From: Sepiola atlantica
Taxonomy: Eukaryota > Mollusca > Cephalopoda > Sepiida > Sepiolidae
Direction of reading: 5' to 3'
Length of the DNA: 64,000 bases
Assembly (NCBI GenBank): GCA_963556195.1
Contig: OY744522.1
Span: 38,082,763-38,146,762, forward strand
The position numbers were made by a program, and so were the translations under genes. The notes under the pieces are model-generated. The model was not told the DNA's origin. It did no database searches and worked only from the letters and a program-made list of their open reading frames with translations. Of this stretch, positions 33,200 through 43,534 are shown one piece after another (the stretch's first letter is position 1; every line of letters begins with the position of its first letter).

Positions 33200-33560
33200 A
33201 AATTGTGTAACATTGATCCATTAACCTTTTGGCTAAAATCAGAGTGCAGTATCTGTTCCGATGGATGCTACACTGGAGACCGGTACCGTTTTGGCCTTCG
33301 GGCCTTGATTCCGTCGGTCTGGGGTATTGCCCTGTGCAGTTCCAGGAGGTCCACCTTCCCAGGCTTTGCCTTCTCACTATTTGAGAAGGTGTTAGTTTAT
33401 TGCTAATCATCTGAGGCGCCCTTACCGGGAAATGTTGACAGGGCTGCCCAGGCATTTTTTTGTAGGCCAAAACGCACTAATCCTCGTGCGCTGGCTAACC
33501 ACACTTAACATTGTGTCTAGCCTCCATGAGAGGAGGTAAATAAAAATGCATTGACCTTGT
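33200..33560 (+). mobile_element. Repeat with U2-snRNA-like head, subtype B
   Basis: Bases 33225-33262 (CCTTTTGGCTAAAATCA, then AGTATCTGTTC) match the 5' end of U2 snRNA, recalled as CCTTTTGGCTAAGATCAAGTGTAGTATCTGTTC, with only a few differences. The body (GAGACCGGTACCG, GTGCAGTTCCAGGAGGT, CCCAGGCTTTGCC, GAGGCGCCC, GGGCTGCCCAGGCA) is not U2. Inverse copies of that body lie at 62040-62345 and, weaker, 48960-49165. The tail is TTGTGTCTAGCC ... GAGGTAAATAAA, duplicated at 33510-33555 and 33558-33592. Confidence 0.7.
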
Positions 33561-33589
33561 GTCTAACCTCATGAGGTAAATAACTTGAC

Positions 33590-33810
33590 TCATTGGTCTT
33601 TTATCTAGGAGCAAAGTGTAGTATCTGTTCTGATGCAACATTTAATCTTTTCTGTCTCCGGTTAACGAAGGAGAAATCTTTCTAGACTGAAGCAATTTTT
33701 ATTTTTGTTCCAATCCAGAGTGACCCTTTAAGGGAGCTGGATTCTCCTCACACATAAAACACGACTTTGTGTCTAACTCTGCTCCGTGGGGAGGAAAGTA
33801 AATACGAACA
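33590..33810 (+). mobile_element. Repeat with U2-snRNA-like head, subtype A
   Basis: Head AAAGTGTAGTATCTGTTCTG at 33613-33632 covers the branch-point-pairing region of U2 (GUAGUA). The body (GAGAAATC, TTGTTCCAATCCAG) and tail (TCTAACTCTGCT, CGTGGGGAGG, AAGTAAAT) are shared with 56100-56400 and the inverse copy 61280-61585. The tail only is shared with 61655-61765. Confidence 0.75.
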
Positions 33811-33904
33811 TTGGAAACGAAACACAAATTCCGATTTCACGTACGAAGAATATTTGTCACCTTTTGTAAACAAATAAGAAAATCACTAAGATAAAACGTT
33901 ACTT

Positions 33905-34085
33905 CGTTTATTTCAATTTTGGTGAATATGTTTTTATAAAAAATAATTTTATTGAATATGTTTCAAAAAATAAATTTATTGAATATTTTTTATAAAAAAT
34001 AATTTTATTGAATATTTTTTTATAAAAAATAATTTTATTGAATATTTTTTATAAAAAATAATATTATTGAATATGTTTTATATAA
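33905..34085. repeat. ~30-bp AT-rich minisatellite
   Basis: About five copies of a unit containing AAAAATAATTTTATTGAATA with variable T-run length. Confidence 0.9.
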
Positions 34086-36342
34086 ATAAATAATTAAAAT
34101 TCAAGTAAAGTCGGTGATTAAAATAAAGCGTTAAAAGCAAACAAAATACGTCCCTATTTAATTGTCTCCCCACGAAAACAAAATGGGCACACTGGATTGG
34201 GAACAAAAAAATAGGTAATTCCTCTTTTAGTGACGTAAAATATTCGGCACTTGTTTATAATACTCCATCAACCATTTTTTTCCAACTTTTTTACTGATTA
34301 AATTCTTCTTGTTTGGGGGGGGGGAGGGCGTTTACATAAGGTGCACGGCCTCAAATAATGCCTAACAATTCTTGGAATTCCTGGCTTTCAGACTGGGATC
34401 AAAGTATCAGTATTGTCCTTGGTCAAAAGAAAACTTTTTTATAGGTTAATTCCTATCTCAGTCACGTAAATTATTTAGAGTAAAATGGTTTCTTTTTACT
34501 TTCTGTATGTTTATGAAGATGGTGACTATATTTTTCTGATCGACTTTTCATTTTAATTCCTTCTTTGCGGATAGTTTTTCAGACGTTTTAAAGATAATCA
34601 CAAAAAAAAGTAGAATTTGAATTTGTTTGGGGGTAAACTGCACCGAATAACCAACTTTTTAAAAAAAAATAGGATTTTATTTAATGGACATTTCTGAATT
34701 AAACAAAATTAGCTTCATTCATAACAACACAATAATTGGTTAATTTAAATATATTACAAATTCACATTGTTAACAAATTAAACATAGTAATGACGTATCA
34801 AGTACAGAATATTGCTGACAAAATTCTCGAAGTGGACTAAATATGTTGCTTCTATAGAATTTGAACCGAACGAAACTGACTCAGAGTCGAATGTTTTTCT
34901 GGAGTGCCATATAGTAAGATGAGAATATTAATCTGAATAATACAGATTCGTAAGTGAATTTGAAGCATTTAAACACTAATTTCGAAAGAAATAGGGGACC
35001 CATATCGGCCTGAATATTTGTGATTTACGGAAATGATCGAGCTGTCGCCGTACAGTCAATTAGCTTAAAATTAGTACCGACATTACATGATACAACGTTT
35101 TCATCTTTTCCCTGACGTAAGGTTAACACCTTACCCCCGTCTCTGTTGATAATGGGTTTAATCGTTTTGGTGCTTATTTTGAATAGGGTTAAATCGAAAA
35201 TTTCCACTCCGTTATGACCGCCATATCTAAAATCCGAAATGTTGACCGGTGTTGCCCTTCTATTTTTGCAATAAAAAAAAGTTCAGTTTTTTTTAATTAT
35301 TAACTATTAACAATAATAAAATCAAACTGTTTGTTATATAATTAGAAATTTATTACTTTTTTCAAAATATTATTAAATAGTTTAATTATTAACCAAATAT
35401 AATTAATTATATTATAATGTAACAAACAATCAAACAAATAATAAATTCAAACTGTTATTTATAAATGGAATTTTTTCTTAACAAAATTGAAATATATTTT
35501 TCCGACCAAAGTTCTATTTCGGCGTATGACGTGTACGATGAAACTTAGCATTATAAAAATATAAAACATTAAAAACCCCAAATTGTTTTTTTAGTAAAGC
35601 ATGGTTTAAGTTTAAAAATTATGAAAGAAGGGTGCAATATAAACCTATTTCACTCTAAATAATTTACGTGACTGAAAAAGACATTAATCTCAAGTAAAAG
35701 TATCTTTTTTTTAATTTTTCACGTTCGGTTTTTTTGAAAATGGCGAGCTGAGCCGACAATATTTTTCTCGACTTTCAAATAAAAATACTCTCGTACCAAA
35801 CTTTGTAAAGACGGATTTTATTTTAAAAATAATTGTAAATTCCAAAAATATTACCGTTATAAAGGAAATCAAGTATCAAGTTTATGTGATCAGTTTATGT
35901 TAAATTTATATAGGAAACTGATCCCCTTTCTAAAATCTAAATTTTGAAAATAAATTAAAAAATACACGCAATTCTCTAGCGACAGGATAAGTAATTGTAC
36001 ACCGAAAAAAATGGTTAATAAAAAAGTTGAGCAAAACGGGTGGTGGAGAATTACCAACCAGCACTGATTAAAACAATGGCAAGTTTTATTGTCCGCATGA
36101 GACGCCGAAATGAAAAATATAGTCTCCATCTTTATAAATAAATTGAAATATGCTAGCCAATGTTGATAAACTTGAGTTATTGTTCTTTTTTAGCTAGCCT
36201 CTCTGGACTTGTTTAGATAGCGTGTATATTTCATAATCGCTCCTAAACAACCTATTATTACGGGCATTTTGATCGATAGCTTACAGAATGAAAAAGAGGT
36301 TAAAAAATCAAAAAAAAAAACAACAAATTAATGTTACCAAAG
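34086..36342. other. AT-rich region, no gene seen; one inverted pair
   Basis: TCAGTCACGTAAATTATTTAG at about 34456-34476 recurs inverted at 35651-35680, 1.2 kb apart. A third weaker version lies near 34218. These could be ends of an unrecognised transposon, but no protein lies between. Confidence 0.45.
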
Positions 36343-36735
36343 TCAAGATAAATTACTCTTCTACTAACCTGGATAAGTTTATTTGTGTTTTAACTTATTT
36401 TAAAGCGTTTTGTTTTGGTAAAAACAAACCTAGTGTCCACCTGTTTAGTTAGGAAGAAACAAAATGGCTGTTCATGAGCTCTGCACGGAGACCGTTGCTA
36501 ACCGGTTAAAAATCGAAAAATAAACAAAATAGTGTTAGAAACACATCCAATAATAGGAAAACGTAATGTTCTACAAGTATTTTGCTTATTTTCGTTTTTT
36601 GAGTCATTATCCAACTCTGTGTAATTTCAACTTTTTTTTTTTCTAGCAGGTTTGTTTTGAACACAAAAAAACTTTTTAAAATAAGGTAAAACAAATAAAC
36701 TTATCCAGATTCGTAGAAGAGTAACTAATCTTGCC
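36343..36735. repeat. Foldback repeat, ~88-bp arms
   Basis: Arms 36343-36432 and 36646-36735 are inverse copies (shared GGATAAGTTTATTTG, TTACTCTTCTAC, AACAAACCT). The ~210-base interior is non-coding. MITE-like. Confidence 0.8.
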
Positions 36736-37079
36736 TTTCGTAACATTTATTTGTTGCTTATTTGTTTGTGTTTTACCCATTTTCCATTCTGTAAGTTGTC
36801 GTTAAAATGCTTATTTTTTTTACTTTAACCCTATTTTAGGAAATAATAAAACAAAAAAAAAACATTAAAAAACAGTAAGTTGTAGTAAGTTTCACCGTAC
36901 ACGTGAAACGCACAAAATTAAAACAAGGCTGAAAAATATAGTCGCCATCTCTATAAACAATCGAAACGAAACTAAGGATACGTAACACGTACATTTATAA
37001 AGGAAAGTGAAAAATCTTAAATCTCTTTGCAAATTACTTCAAACGCCAATACGTATTTTTAAAAATAAGTAAGCTTGTA

Positions 37080-37082
<3 letters not shown>
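36736..37082. other. AT-rich, no gene seen
   Basis: Nothing recognised. Confidence 0.4.
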
Positions 37083-37144
<62 letters not shown>

Positions 37145-37166
37145 GTGTGTGTGTGTGTGTGTGTGA
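37083..37166. repeat. (TA)n-(TG)n microsatellite
   Basis: TA array to 37142 followed by TG run. Confidence 0.97.
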
Positions 37167-37219
37167 AAAAGACAAAAGAAAAAAAATTCAATACAGGAAA
37201 AAATTATCAAGAAACGACA

Positions 37220-37264
37220 GATTTTACCGGTGTCGTTCCGATCAACGAATGTCTTCAGAAAAAG
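37220..37264 (-). ncRNA. Hammerhead remnant, inactive core
   Basis: Minus strand: TTTTT, CTGAAGA (37252-37258), C, ATTC ... GAAC, then GACA where GAAA is required, palindromic ACCGGT, A, AAA. It is the mutated counterpart of the motif at 38922-38966 and sits at the 3' end of the decayed PLE on this strand. Confidence 0.6.
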
Positions 37265-37284
37265 GTAATTCGACAACGGTAAAA

Positions 37285-37389
37285 ACATAGGAAAAATAAA
37301 AGAACGCACAAAGAGACGTCATTGGTACGCGTTTAACTATTTGAAATAAGAAAGAATAATAAAACGCGTGCGGAGAGACGTTAACATGG

Positions 37390-37420
<31 letters not shown>

Positions 37421-38420
37421 GGAAAATATGGATGAAGTATAGTAAAAAAAGAAAAGTTACTTTAACCGGGATCGCATTTTTTATGTGCGGTTTTTGCCAG
37501 AGTCTGAGGTTTATGTTAGATGGTGACGAGAGAAGTATTATAGCGCTTTAGATGCATTTGCGACGTGGGAGAGAGTATTCAGTCGTGAGGAAGGTGCAAT
37601 TTTAAAAATCAAAATTGTGGATAAAAGTGTGTCTGAGTATGAATAGTGCGTTAGTTGGATTGTTGTGTTTAAGGTCCTGTTTGTTTTCGTAGGAAGAGGT
37701 GTTCTTTGAGGCATCTGGGGACGGGGGTTGGTGTTGAGTAAATCTTTAATTGTTTTAGAGGTTGATATTGTTATGTTTATGTGAGATTTGAATTGTTTTT
37801 GTGATATGGGATTATTTGGGAGAACTATGTAAGATTTACTTTACTCAGTCATGTCGGTGTTATTTGTGCTGGTGATTTTATAAGGGGACATTTTTGTCTT
37901 TGTTGTTGTTGTGGATGTTCAAGGTTTTGCATTTAGTATTTTGGATGAATAATTGGGGGTATTTTAAAGCTAGCTATAGGTTTCTTTATGGCGAAGGCAA
38001 GCGGGGTTGACAATTCTAAGAGCTGTGAGGAACGAGCCTATAATCATTCCAGATTTTTTTAATCTGTTGTTGTGGTCGAGTTAAAAATGTATAAGATCAT
38101 TTGTATTCGTTGATTTTCTAAAGACTAAGTAGTTTAGGCCGTTTGGGGTGCTGTGTAGAGTTGATATCAAGGAAGTTGAGGATGTGATTATTTTCTGATT
38201 CCGAGATGAAGGAAATGATGTGTTCAATTTCATTAAGTTAGTCGACTATGTCAGCGAGATTAATGTGACGTGAGTAAATAAGAAGTGTATCATCAATGCA
38301 TCTAAAGTAGTGAGAGTTTTTGGTCGGATTGATTTGAAATTCTACGAAAAAGACAGGCAAAGACTCCGCTGAGAGAGGAGGGCAAGGACAAACCAAATTT
38401 TTATTTGTATAATTTGTCGT
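37285..38420 (-). pseudogene. Decayed Penelope-like element, third family
   Basis: Minus strand frames give NPTKNSHYFRCIDDTLLIYS (the RT catalytic box, IDD for the usual VDD), LNEIEHIISFISESENNHIL, NFLDIN, then FRKSTNTNDLIHF and IGSFLTALRIVNPACLRHKE. After many stops come IVLPNNPISQKQFKSHINI and, near 37560-37640, HTFIHNFDF and CTFLTTEYSLPRRKCI, resembling the C-terminal part of the PLE endonuclease. A hammerhead remnant follows at 37220-37264. No long frame survives. Confidence 0.75.
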
Positions 38421-38799
38421 TAAAAGTAAAAGCAGAAAGGCTCAGTGGTTGCATGCAAAGTCGGGGAAGGTCAGGCTCAGAACACACACAAAGGAATAGC
38501 AAAAAATATACATTGACATTTTCACGCCGTTGATTTGCGGTTCTGCACTTGACACGTCTTTGCTTGTGTGATGAAATAGCATTATTTAATAATTTGAATG
38601 GTAGGGAATGGAGAACTTAATTTTATACTTAATGAGATGCATTTTGAGGAATCTAAGGCATTTGGCTATAAGTACGTTCGTATAAAGAAATTTAATATTT
38701 AAACTGGCCATACTAAGGTTATTCATATTGATGTGTTGGAGTCTTTGTAGCAGATCTCTGTTTTTTTTTATATAGGCTAGACTAGTGGAACCGAGGAGG

Positions 38800-39090
38800 G
38801 GTGAGTATTTCTACTAATTTTCTTTCTTTTTTCAAATTGTTTTACGGGTGCCAAGGTCGTCTCTTTGTGCGTTATTTTTTCTTATGTTTTTACCGTTATC
38901 AAATGAATGTACAATCTTCACTTTTTCTGAAGACGTTCGTTGATCAGAACGAAACCGGTAAAATATCTCGTTTCTTGATGATTTGTTTCTTCTGTATTTA
39001 AATGTGCTTTTTTACGTTTGTCTTTTTCACACATCTTGTCTACCACGGAATTTTATTTTATGATATACCGTGCATTTTAGCATCATATAT
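38800..39090 (+). mobile_element. PLE terminal repeat fragment, opposite orientation
   Basis: 38830-38965 is the inverse of 37220-37330 (shared GCACAAAGAGACG complement, hammerhead block). Tail pieces after it recur at 24506-24585 and in the palindrome 49553-49760. Oppositely oriented terminal fragments upstream of a PLE are a typical PLE arrangement. It could alternatively belong to the intact element that starts at 39295. Confidence 0.65.
38922..38966 (+). ncRNA. Hammerhead-like motif, palindromic stem III
   Basis: Stem I TTT, core CTGAAGA (38927-38933), extra C, stem II GTTC/GAAC (loop GTTGATCA), core GAA, palindromic ACCGGT, A (GUA triplet; cut after 38960), stem I AAA. Core residues are intact; the extra C before stem II and the short stem I are weaknesses. 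Confidence 0.6.
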
Positions 39091-39218
39091 ATAGTATACA
39101 TTTTTATCAATACAAACATTTCTGGTTACATATGTGCATACATATTTCAGCTGCGCCTTCTTTCGTATATGCACATATGTAGCCAAAGATGTTTGCATAA
39201 ATAAAAATATATACTAAA
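39090..39218. repeat. Short foldback (~50-bp arms)
   Basis: 39091-39141 and 39166-39217 are inverse copies (shared TACATATGTGCATA, CAAACATCT-like) around a 24-base loop. It lies immediately upstream of the intact PLE frame. Confidence 0.8.
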
Positions 39219-39294
39219 AACAGCTCTACTTGTTATTGGGCACATTTTATAAACACTAGAGTTTTATTGGATTAACATTTAGGAAACAGAAATA

Positions 39295-41646
39295 ATGCAT
39301 GTACATTCTTGTCTTAAACAGGATGTGGCTCCTCTTTATATTTCAAAACGTATTGTTGCGTCTAAAGTTAGACCCAGTTTTTCTATGGAACGTGCTTTTA
39401 TGCGTGATGACATTAATAAGTTGTCTGAAAAGCGTGAATATCTTATTAGTATTCGTCATCGTCTCTGGTTTGCAGTTAAAGGCTTCTTGTCTTTTTTTGA
39501 TTTCTTCCGTTTCTGCAAGTATCTGTCTATTGGTGATGAATTTGCCAAGCAACATGCTTCTATAAAATATAATAAACAACTTGCCGTTCTTGTTCGAAGA
39601 CGTTATGGTTGTGAAATAAATAATGGTAGCAAACATATATTTAATTTTTCGAACACTGTACTAACAGATATCGAAATTAAAGTTTTGTCTAAGGGGTTAG
39701 ATTTTTGTATTCCCCCTACCCACATTAACAAAGAGAAAACCCTCGCTTCTTTCGAGGTTTTGTTTTCTCAAATTAGACATCACTCTCCTAGTTCTTTAGA
39801 TAATGTTTCTAGAATGAAATCTAGGTTGGTTGACTTGGCACACCAATACAGTAACGCCTCCATTGACCACAGTGACTTTATTTGGAATAAAACGCAATTT
39901 CAAACCATAAAAGCGTTAAAATCTAATGAGGACATTTACATTTGTAAACCAGACAAAGGTGCTGGTGTTGTGGTATTGGATCGTAGTGACTACGTTAACA
40001 AAATGTTATCTATTCTTAACGACACTACTAAATTCTGTAGACTTGGTCCTGTCGAGTCAGCAGATAATACTTGTAAGAACGAGATCAAGATGCAGAAGCG
40101 TCTTCTTTCTTTATTTAAAAAGAAGGTTTTTCCGAAAGAGGTCTATGATAGGATCAGACCCTCTGGGTCATTGCGACCTAGATTATATGGTCTTCCAAAA
40201 ATACACAAGGAGGGGGTGCCACTTAGACCTATATTATCTATGATAGGGTCCGCCCAACATTCTTTGGCTCAGTGGCTCCTAGTAATCCTGCAACCTGTGC
40301 GTGATCTATACTCGACGCACTGCATCCCTGATTCCTATCGGTTTACTGAAGTTTTACGTGGGTTAGATCCGGATTCTGAGACATCATTTATGTGCTCTTT
40401 TGATGTCTCTAGTCTCTTTACTAATGTACCTTTAGATGAGACTATAACTATTTGTACCGACGCTCTCTATGAAGGTTGCCTGACTGCCCCTTGTTTCCCT
40501 AGGGAGATCTTCATAGAATTGATACTTCTTTGTACCAAATCAGTCGAGTTCAGCTTCGATAATATTATGTATAGTCAGGTTGATGGGGTCTCAATGGGTA
40601 GTCCATTGGCCCCCACTTTAGCTGATATCTTCGTCGGATATTACGAATCCGTTTTATTTAAGTCTGTAAAGATGCCCACTACTTATGTTAGATATGTGGA
40701 TGACACTTTTGCGATGTTTTCTTCACAGAATGGAGCATTGGCATTCTTTCATAAGTTAAACTCTATTCATGAGGCTCTAAAGTTTACGATGGAAAGCGAA
40801 AAGGATAATTGTCTTCCCTTCTTGGATGTTCTTGTTGAACGTTCAAGGGGTGGCTTTCTCACTTCCATCTACAGGAAACCTACTTTTACGGGCCTATATG
40901 TAAACTGGTCTTCTTTTGTGCCTATATCTAGAAAGATAGGCTTAATTTATACTTTGGTACATAGAGCTCTCGTTATTTGTTCTCCAAATAAATTAGAATG
41001 TGAACTTAATAGGATCAGGGATATATTCATTGATAATGGTTATCCCGAGGACCTTATCAATGATTGTATTAATAAAAAGGTTGCTGATTTTAAATCCCCT
41101 AAAATATTTGGGCCTGTAAAATGCCCCATTTATTTAAAATTACCTTGGATAGGGGGAAATAGTATTAAACTAGGTAAACAGATTGTTGATAGCATTAGCA
41201 ATTGCTTCTACTCTGTTTCCTTACGATTAGTTTATGCTACAAGACCTGCTTTTCCTTCCTTTCGCAAGGATAGTGTGCCCTATACAAATTATAGTAATAT
41301 TGTATATCAATTTAAATGCCAATGTGATGCTGGCTATATAGGGCGCACTTCCTTGCATTTGCAGACTCGCATAAACCAGCACATTCCATCGAAAATACGT
41401 CAGGGAAGGGTAGGGTCCTTGTGTTATCCCTCCTCTAATTCTTTGGACTCTGCTATTGGCCAGCATTTGGTTGAAAACCCTAGCTGTGCCAGTGGCTATA
41501 AAATAGACCGTTTTGAGGTCTTGCATCGAGCAGATTCCAAGAACCATTTGAAAATATTGGAATCTGTCTCTATTGCTATGCGAAAACCTTCCTTGTGCCG
41601 GCAGAAGGAATTTGTAAGATCGCTGAATCTCTTTGGGGAACTTTGA
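39295..41646 (+). CDS. Penelope-like element reverse transcriptase / GIY-YIG endonuclease
   Basis: Intact 783-codon frame. The ATG is the first after an in-frame TAG at 39280-39282. N-terminal region, then KPDKGAGVVVLDR (~217-229). Reverse transcriptase: RPRLYGLPKIHK (294-305), RPILS (311-315), motif A FDVSSLFTN with Asp370, motif B GVSMGSPLAP (431-440), motif C YVDD (467-470), then LPFLDVLV and YRKPTFTG. C-terminal GIY-YIG nuclease: NIVYQFKC (668-675), C677, GYIG (680-683), Arg692, His696, Glu756 in LKILESVSI. This is the standard RT-plus-nuclease order of endonuclease-positive PLEs, which copy their RNA into DNA at nuclear target sites. All catalytic residues appear present and no stop interrupts. 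A T-tract follows at 41660-41689 and a hammerhead motif at 41830. A decayed relative is at 17219-18600. The N-terminus may be shorter than in other PLEs. Confidence 0.96.
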   Translation: MHVHSCLKQDVAPLYISKRIVASKVRPSFSMERAFMRDDINKLSEKREYLISIRHRLWFAVKGFLSFFDFFRFCKYLSIGDEFAKQHASIKYNKQLAVLVRRRYGCEINNGSKHIFNFSNTVLTDIEIKVLSKGLDFCIPPTHINKEKTLASFEVLFSQIRHHSPSSLDNVSRMKSRLVDLAHQYSNASIDHSDFIWNKTQFQTIKALKSNEDIYICKPDKGAGVVVLDRSDYVNKMLSILNDTTKFCRLGPVESADNTCKNEIKMQKRLLSLFKKKVFPKEVYDRIRPSGSLRPRLYGLPKIHKEGVPLRPILSMIGSAQHSLAQWLLVILQPVRDLYSTHCIPDSYRFTEVLRGLDPDSETSFMCSFDVSSLFTNVPLDETITICTDALYEGCLTAPCFPREIFIELILLCTKSVEFSFDNIMYSQVDGVSMGSPLAPTLADIFVGYYESVLFKSVKMPTTYVRYVDDTFAMFSSQNGALAFFHKLNSIHEALKFTMESEKDNCLPFLDVLVERSRGGFLTSIYRKPTFTGLYVNWSSFVPISRKIGLIYTLVHRALVICSPNKLECELNRIRDIFIDNGYPEDLINDCINKKVADFKSPKIFGPVKCPIYLKLPWIGGNSIKLGKQIVDSISNCFYSVSLRLVYATRPAFPSFRKDSVPYTNYSNIVYQFKCQCDAGYIGRTSLHLQTRINQHIPSKIRQGRVGSLCYPSSNSLDSAIGQHLVENPSCASGYKIDRFEVLHRADSKNHLKILESVSIAMRKPSLCRQKEFVRSLNLFGEL

Positions 41647-41655
41647 ACTCCTTCC

Positions 41656-41659
<4 letters not shown>

Positions 41660-41688
<29 letters not shown>

Positions 41689-41689
41689 C
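41660..41689. repeat. Poly(T) tract after the PLE frame
   Basis: About 29 consecutive T residues, 14 bases after the stop codon. Confidence 0.97.
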
Positions 41690-41830
41690 CTAACGTAGTG
41701 CTTTTTAATCGACTTTTAACGAAATAATTAAATTGAATTTTAATCGCTTCAACGTTAATTTTGGCACACTCAATTTCCCCATTTGCTCTTTCTTTCGAAG
41801 TTATTGTTATTATTAATTAAAACTATCGAT

Positions 41831-41871
41831 TTTCTCCTGATGAGATGATAGTCGAAAGGGCCTTAGAGAGA
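41831..41871 (+). ncRNA. Hammerhead ribozyme motif of the intact PLE
   Basis: Stem I TTTCTC, core CTGATGA (41837-41843), stem II GAT/GTC (loop GATA, one T-G), core GAA, stem III AG/TT-type with G-T wobble (loop GGCC), cleavage base A (UUA; cut after 41865), stem I GAGAGA. Stem I has six pairs including one T-G. Core and G10.1-C11.1 are canonical. Its position ~190 bases after the stop fits the 3' terminal repeat of PLEs, where hammerheads are known. Confidence 0.75.
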
Positions 41872-41927
41872 TTTCCGCGTATTTTTTTTAAAGTTATCTA
41901 TAAATTTTGTACCTCAAAACATTTATT

Positions 41928-41967
<40 letters not shown>
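41928..41967. repeat. (TA)n array
   Basis: TA array abutting the left end of the mariner-like element. Confidence 0.95.
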
Positions 41968-43140
41968 GGGGGAGTCGAAATGCACGCAAATTTATATTGT
42001 TCAAAATTATTTCACCAATCATATAGTAGTTAACATTACTTTTATATATGTTATAAATATATGCATAACGTTTGTATAATTAATGTTTTTTTTTATATAC
42101 TTTACAGGTCATTATTTACATCATGTCACTTGATTTGGAAACTAGACTGGAGCTAATAAAATTGTATTATAAGAATAATGAAAATGCAGCTGCAACAATA
42201 AGAGTATAACGAAATAGTAAAAGCCATGAAACATAATCCATTTCTTTAAATCTACTCTGACAGGATAGATAAAAAAATTCGAAAGCACAAAAACACTCCA
42301 AGCGGCAGGCCGTTACTGGAGGAAAATCGTGTGGGTGCTGTTGTAAAGGCAGTCACAAGCTTACAGTTAACTAATCCACTTGGCCATGCAAGTTCAAGAG
42401 GTGTTACAGAGATCCTTTATTACTAAAGTATGCAGCATTATCGCATCAGCATAGTCCAATCTATCGATGATGCAGACAAACCACAACGATTTGCTTTCGC
42501 AAATTTGGTTATGGAAAATCAATTGGTGTTAAAAGATGTGTTGTGGTCAGACTAGGCTTATTTATCGCTTGACGGCTTGGTTAACCGCCACAACTGTGTA
42601 ATTTGGAGCTTTGAAAATCCAAAAGCTGTTTTAGCTAAAGTTTTGAATCCAGAAAAGTTGTGTGTGTGGATAACATTTAGTGTTGAATATCGATTGCAAC
42701 CATTCTTCGAGTGAATTATACAGCCCTGCTTCGCGATCATCTCATCCCTACGTTATAAAGAAAGAGTAAAATGAGGACTGTTGTCTTTGAACACGACGGA
42801 CCTCCTCCCCACTATTTATTGTTGGATCGATGATTTTCTGGCTTCAAAATTTCAAGAACATCGTGTGATTGACCGAGTATACAGAACACCGTAGCCACCA
42901 TAGTCGCCTGATCTCAGCCCACTGGACTTCTGTTTTGGGGGCATGCTGAAGGCCCGCGTATTCCATCAATTTCGGCTTAACAATCTTGATGAGCTCAAAG
43001 ATCGCATCATTTCAGAGGTAAATAATATTTTCTGTGATGAGCATGGGCGTCCCGTGAATAACGTGCCGACCTGGTGATTTAATATGATTTAATATACATT
43101 TAGTAAAGACTTTATAATTTGCGTACATTTTGACTAGTTT
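41966..43140 (+). pseudogene. Mariner-like transposase pseudogene
   Basis: Frames give LDLETRLELIKLYYKNNENAA, then SGRPLLEENRVGAVVKAV and PQRFAFANLVMENQLVLKD. The catalytic half follows: VLWSD (first Asp) with a stop before AYLSLDGLVNRHNCVIWSFE, then EKLCVWITFSVEYRLQPFFE, HDGPPPHY in another frame (second Asp), and SPDLSPLDFCFGGMLKARVF (third acidic position). Inverted ends are visible: AGTCGAAATGCACGCAAATT at about 41971 and the inverse of TCAAAATGTACGCAAATTAT near 43115-43135. Several stops and at least two frameshifts make it inactive. Confidence 0.85.
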
Positions 43141-43209
43141 TAAATTTTCAAGATGCTTAAAAAAATGAACTTTCCCAAATTTATACCTACCAGCGACCAT
43201 GCGCGATTT

Positions 43210-43458
43210 AAGTTCAATTTAAAAGAGACATTTACACCGTTAGTCCATACAACATCGGACGTCACTTCTAAAAGACCAGAAAGGATTCTTACGAAATAAA
43301 AATAAGGTTAATACCTTTTATTTGTTTAAATCTCTGATGAAGCTTGTGATACCGAGCGAAATTATTAGAAAAAAACTCAAGATGAAAAAAATATTTTGAT
43401 TTTGATAAAAATATCTGCATCTAACATGGTTTTTGAAGGCATTTTGCCTCTTTCTTTA

Positions 43459-43463
<5 letters not shown>
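43210..43463 (+). repeat. Retrozyme-like repeat, inverse copy of the 24-kb family
   Basis: Reverse-complement relative of 24100-24430. The hammerhead-like motif is at 43331-43366: TCT, CTGATGA, A, GCTTG ... CGAGC, GAA, ATTAT, T, AGA. Stem I is TCT/AGA here but GCT/AGC in the 24-kb copy, a compensatory change. Stem III is minimal. The right end runs into a TA array. Confidence 0.6.
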
Positions 43464-43533
<70 letters not shown>

Positions 43534-43534
43534 A
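43464..43534. repeat. (TA)n array
   Basis: TA array with short TG end. Confidence 0.97.

Noticed and set aside
33200..33810. Functional U2 snRNA gene
   Set aside because: Only the first ~40-50 bases resemble U2; the Sm site and 3' stem-loops are missing and the same non-U2 body recurs at other loci.
41227..41658. 143-codon minus-strand frame
   Set aside because: Antisense shadow of the C-terminal part of the intact PLE.
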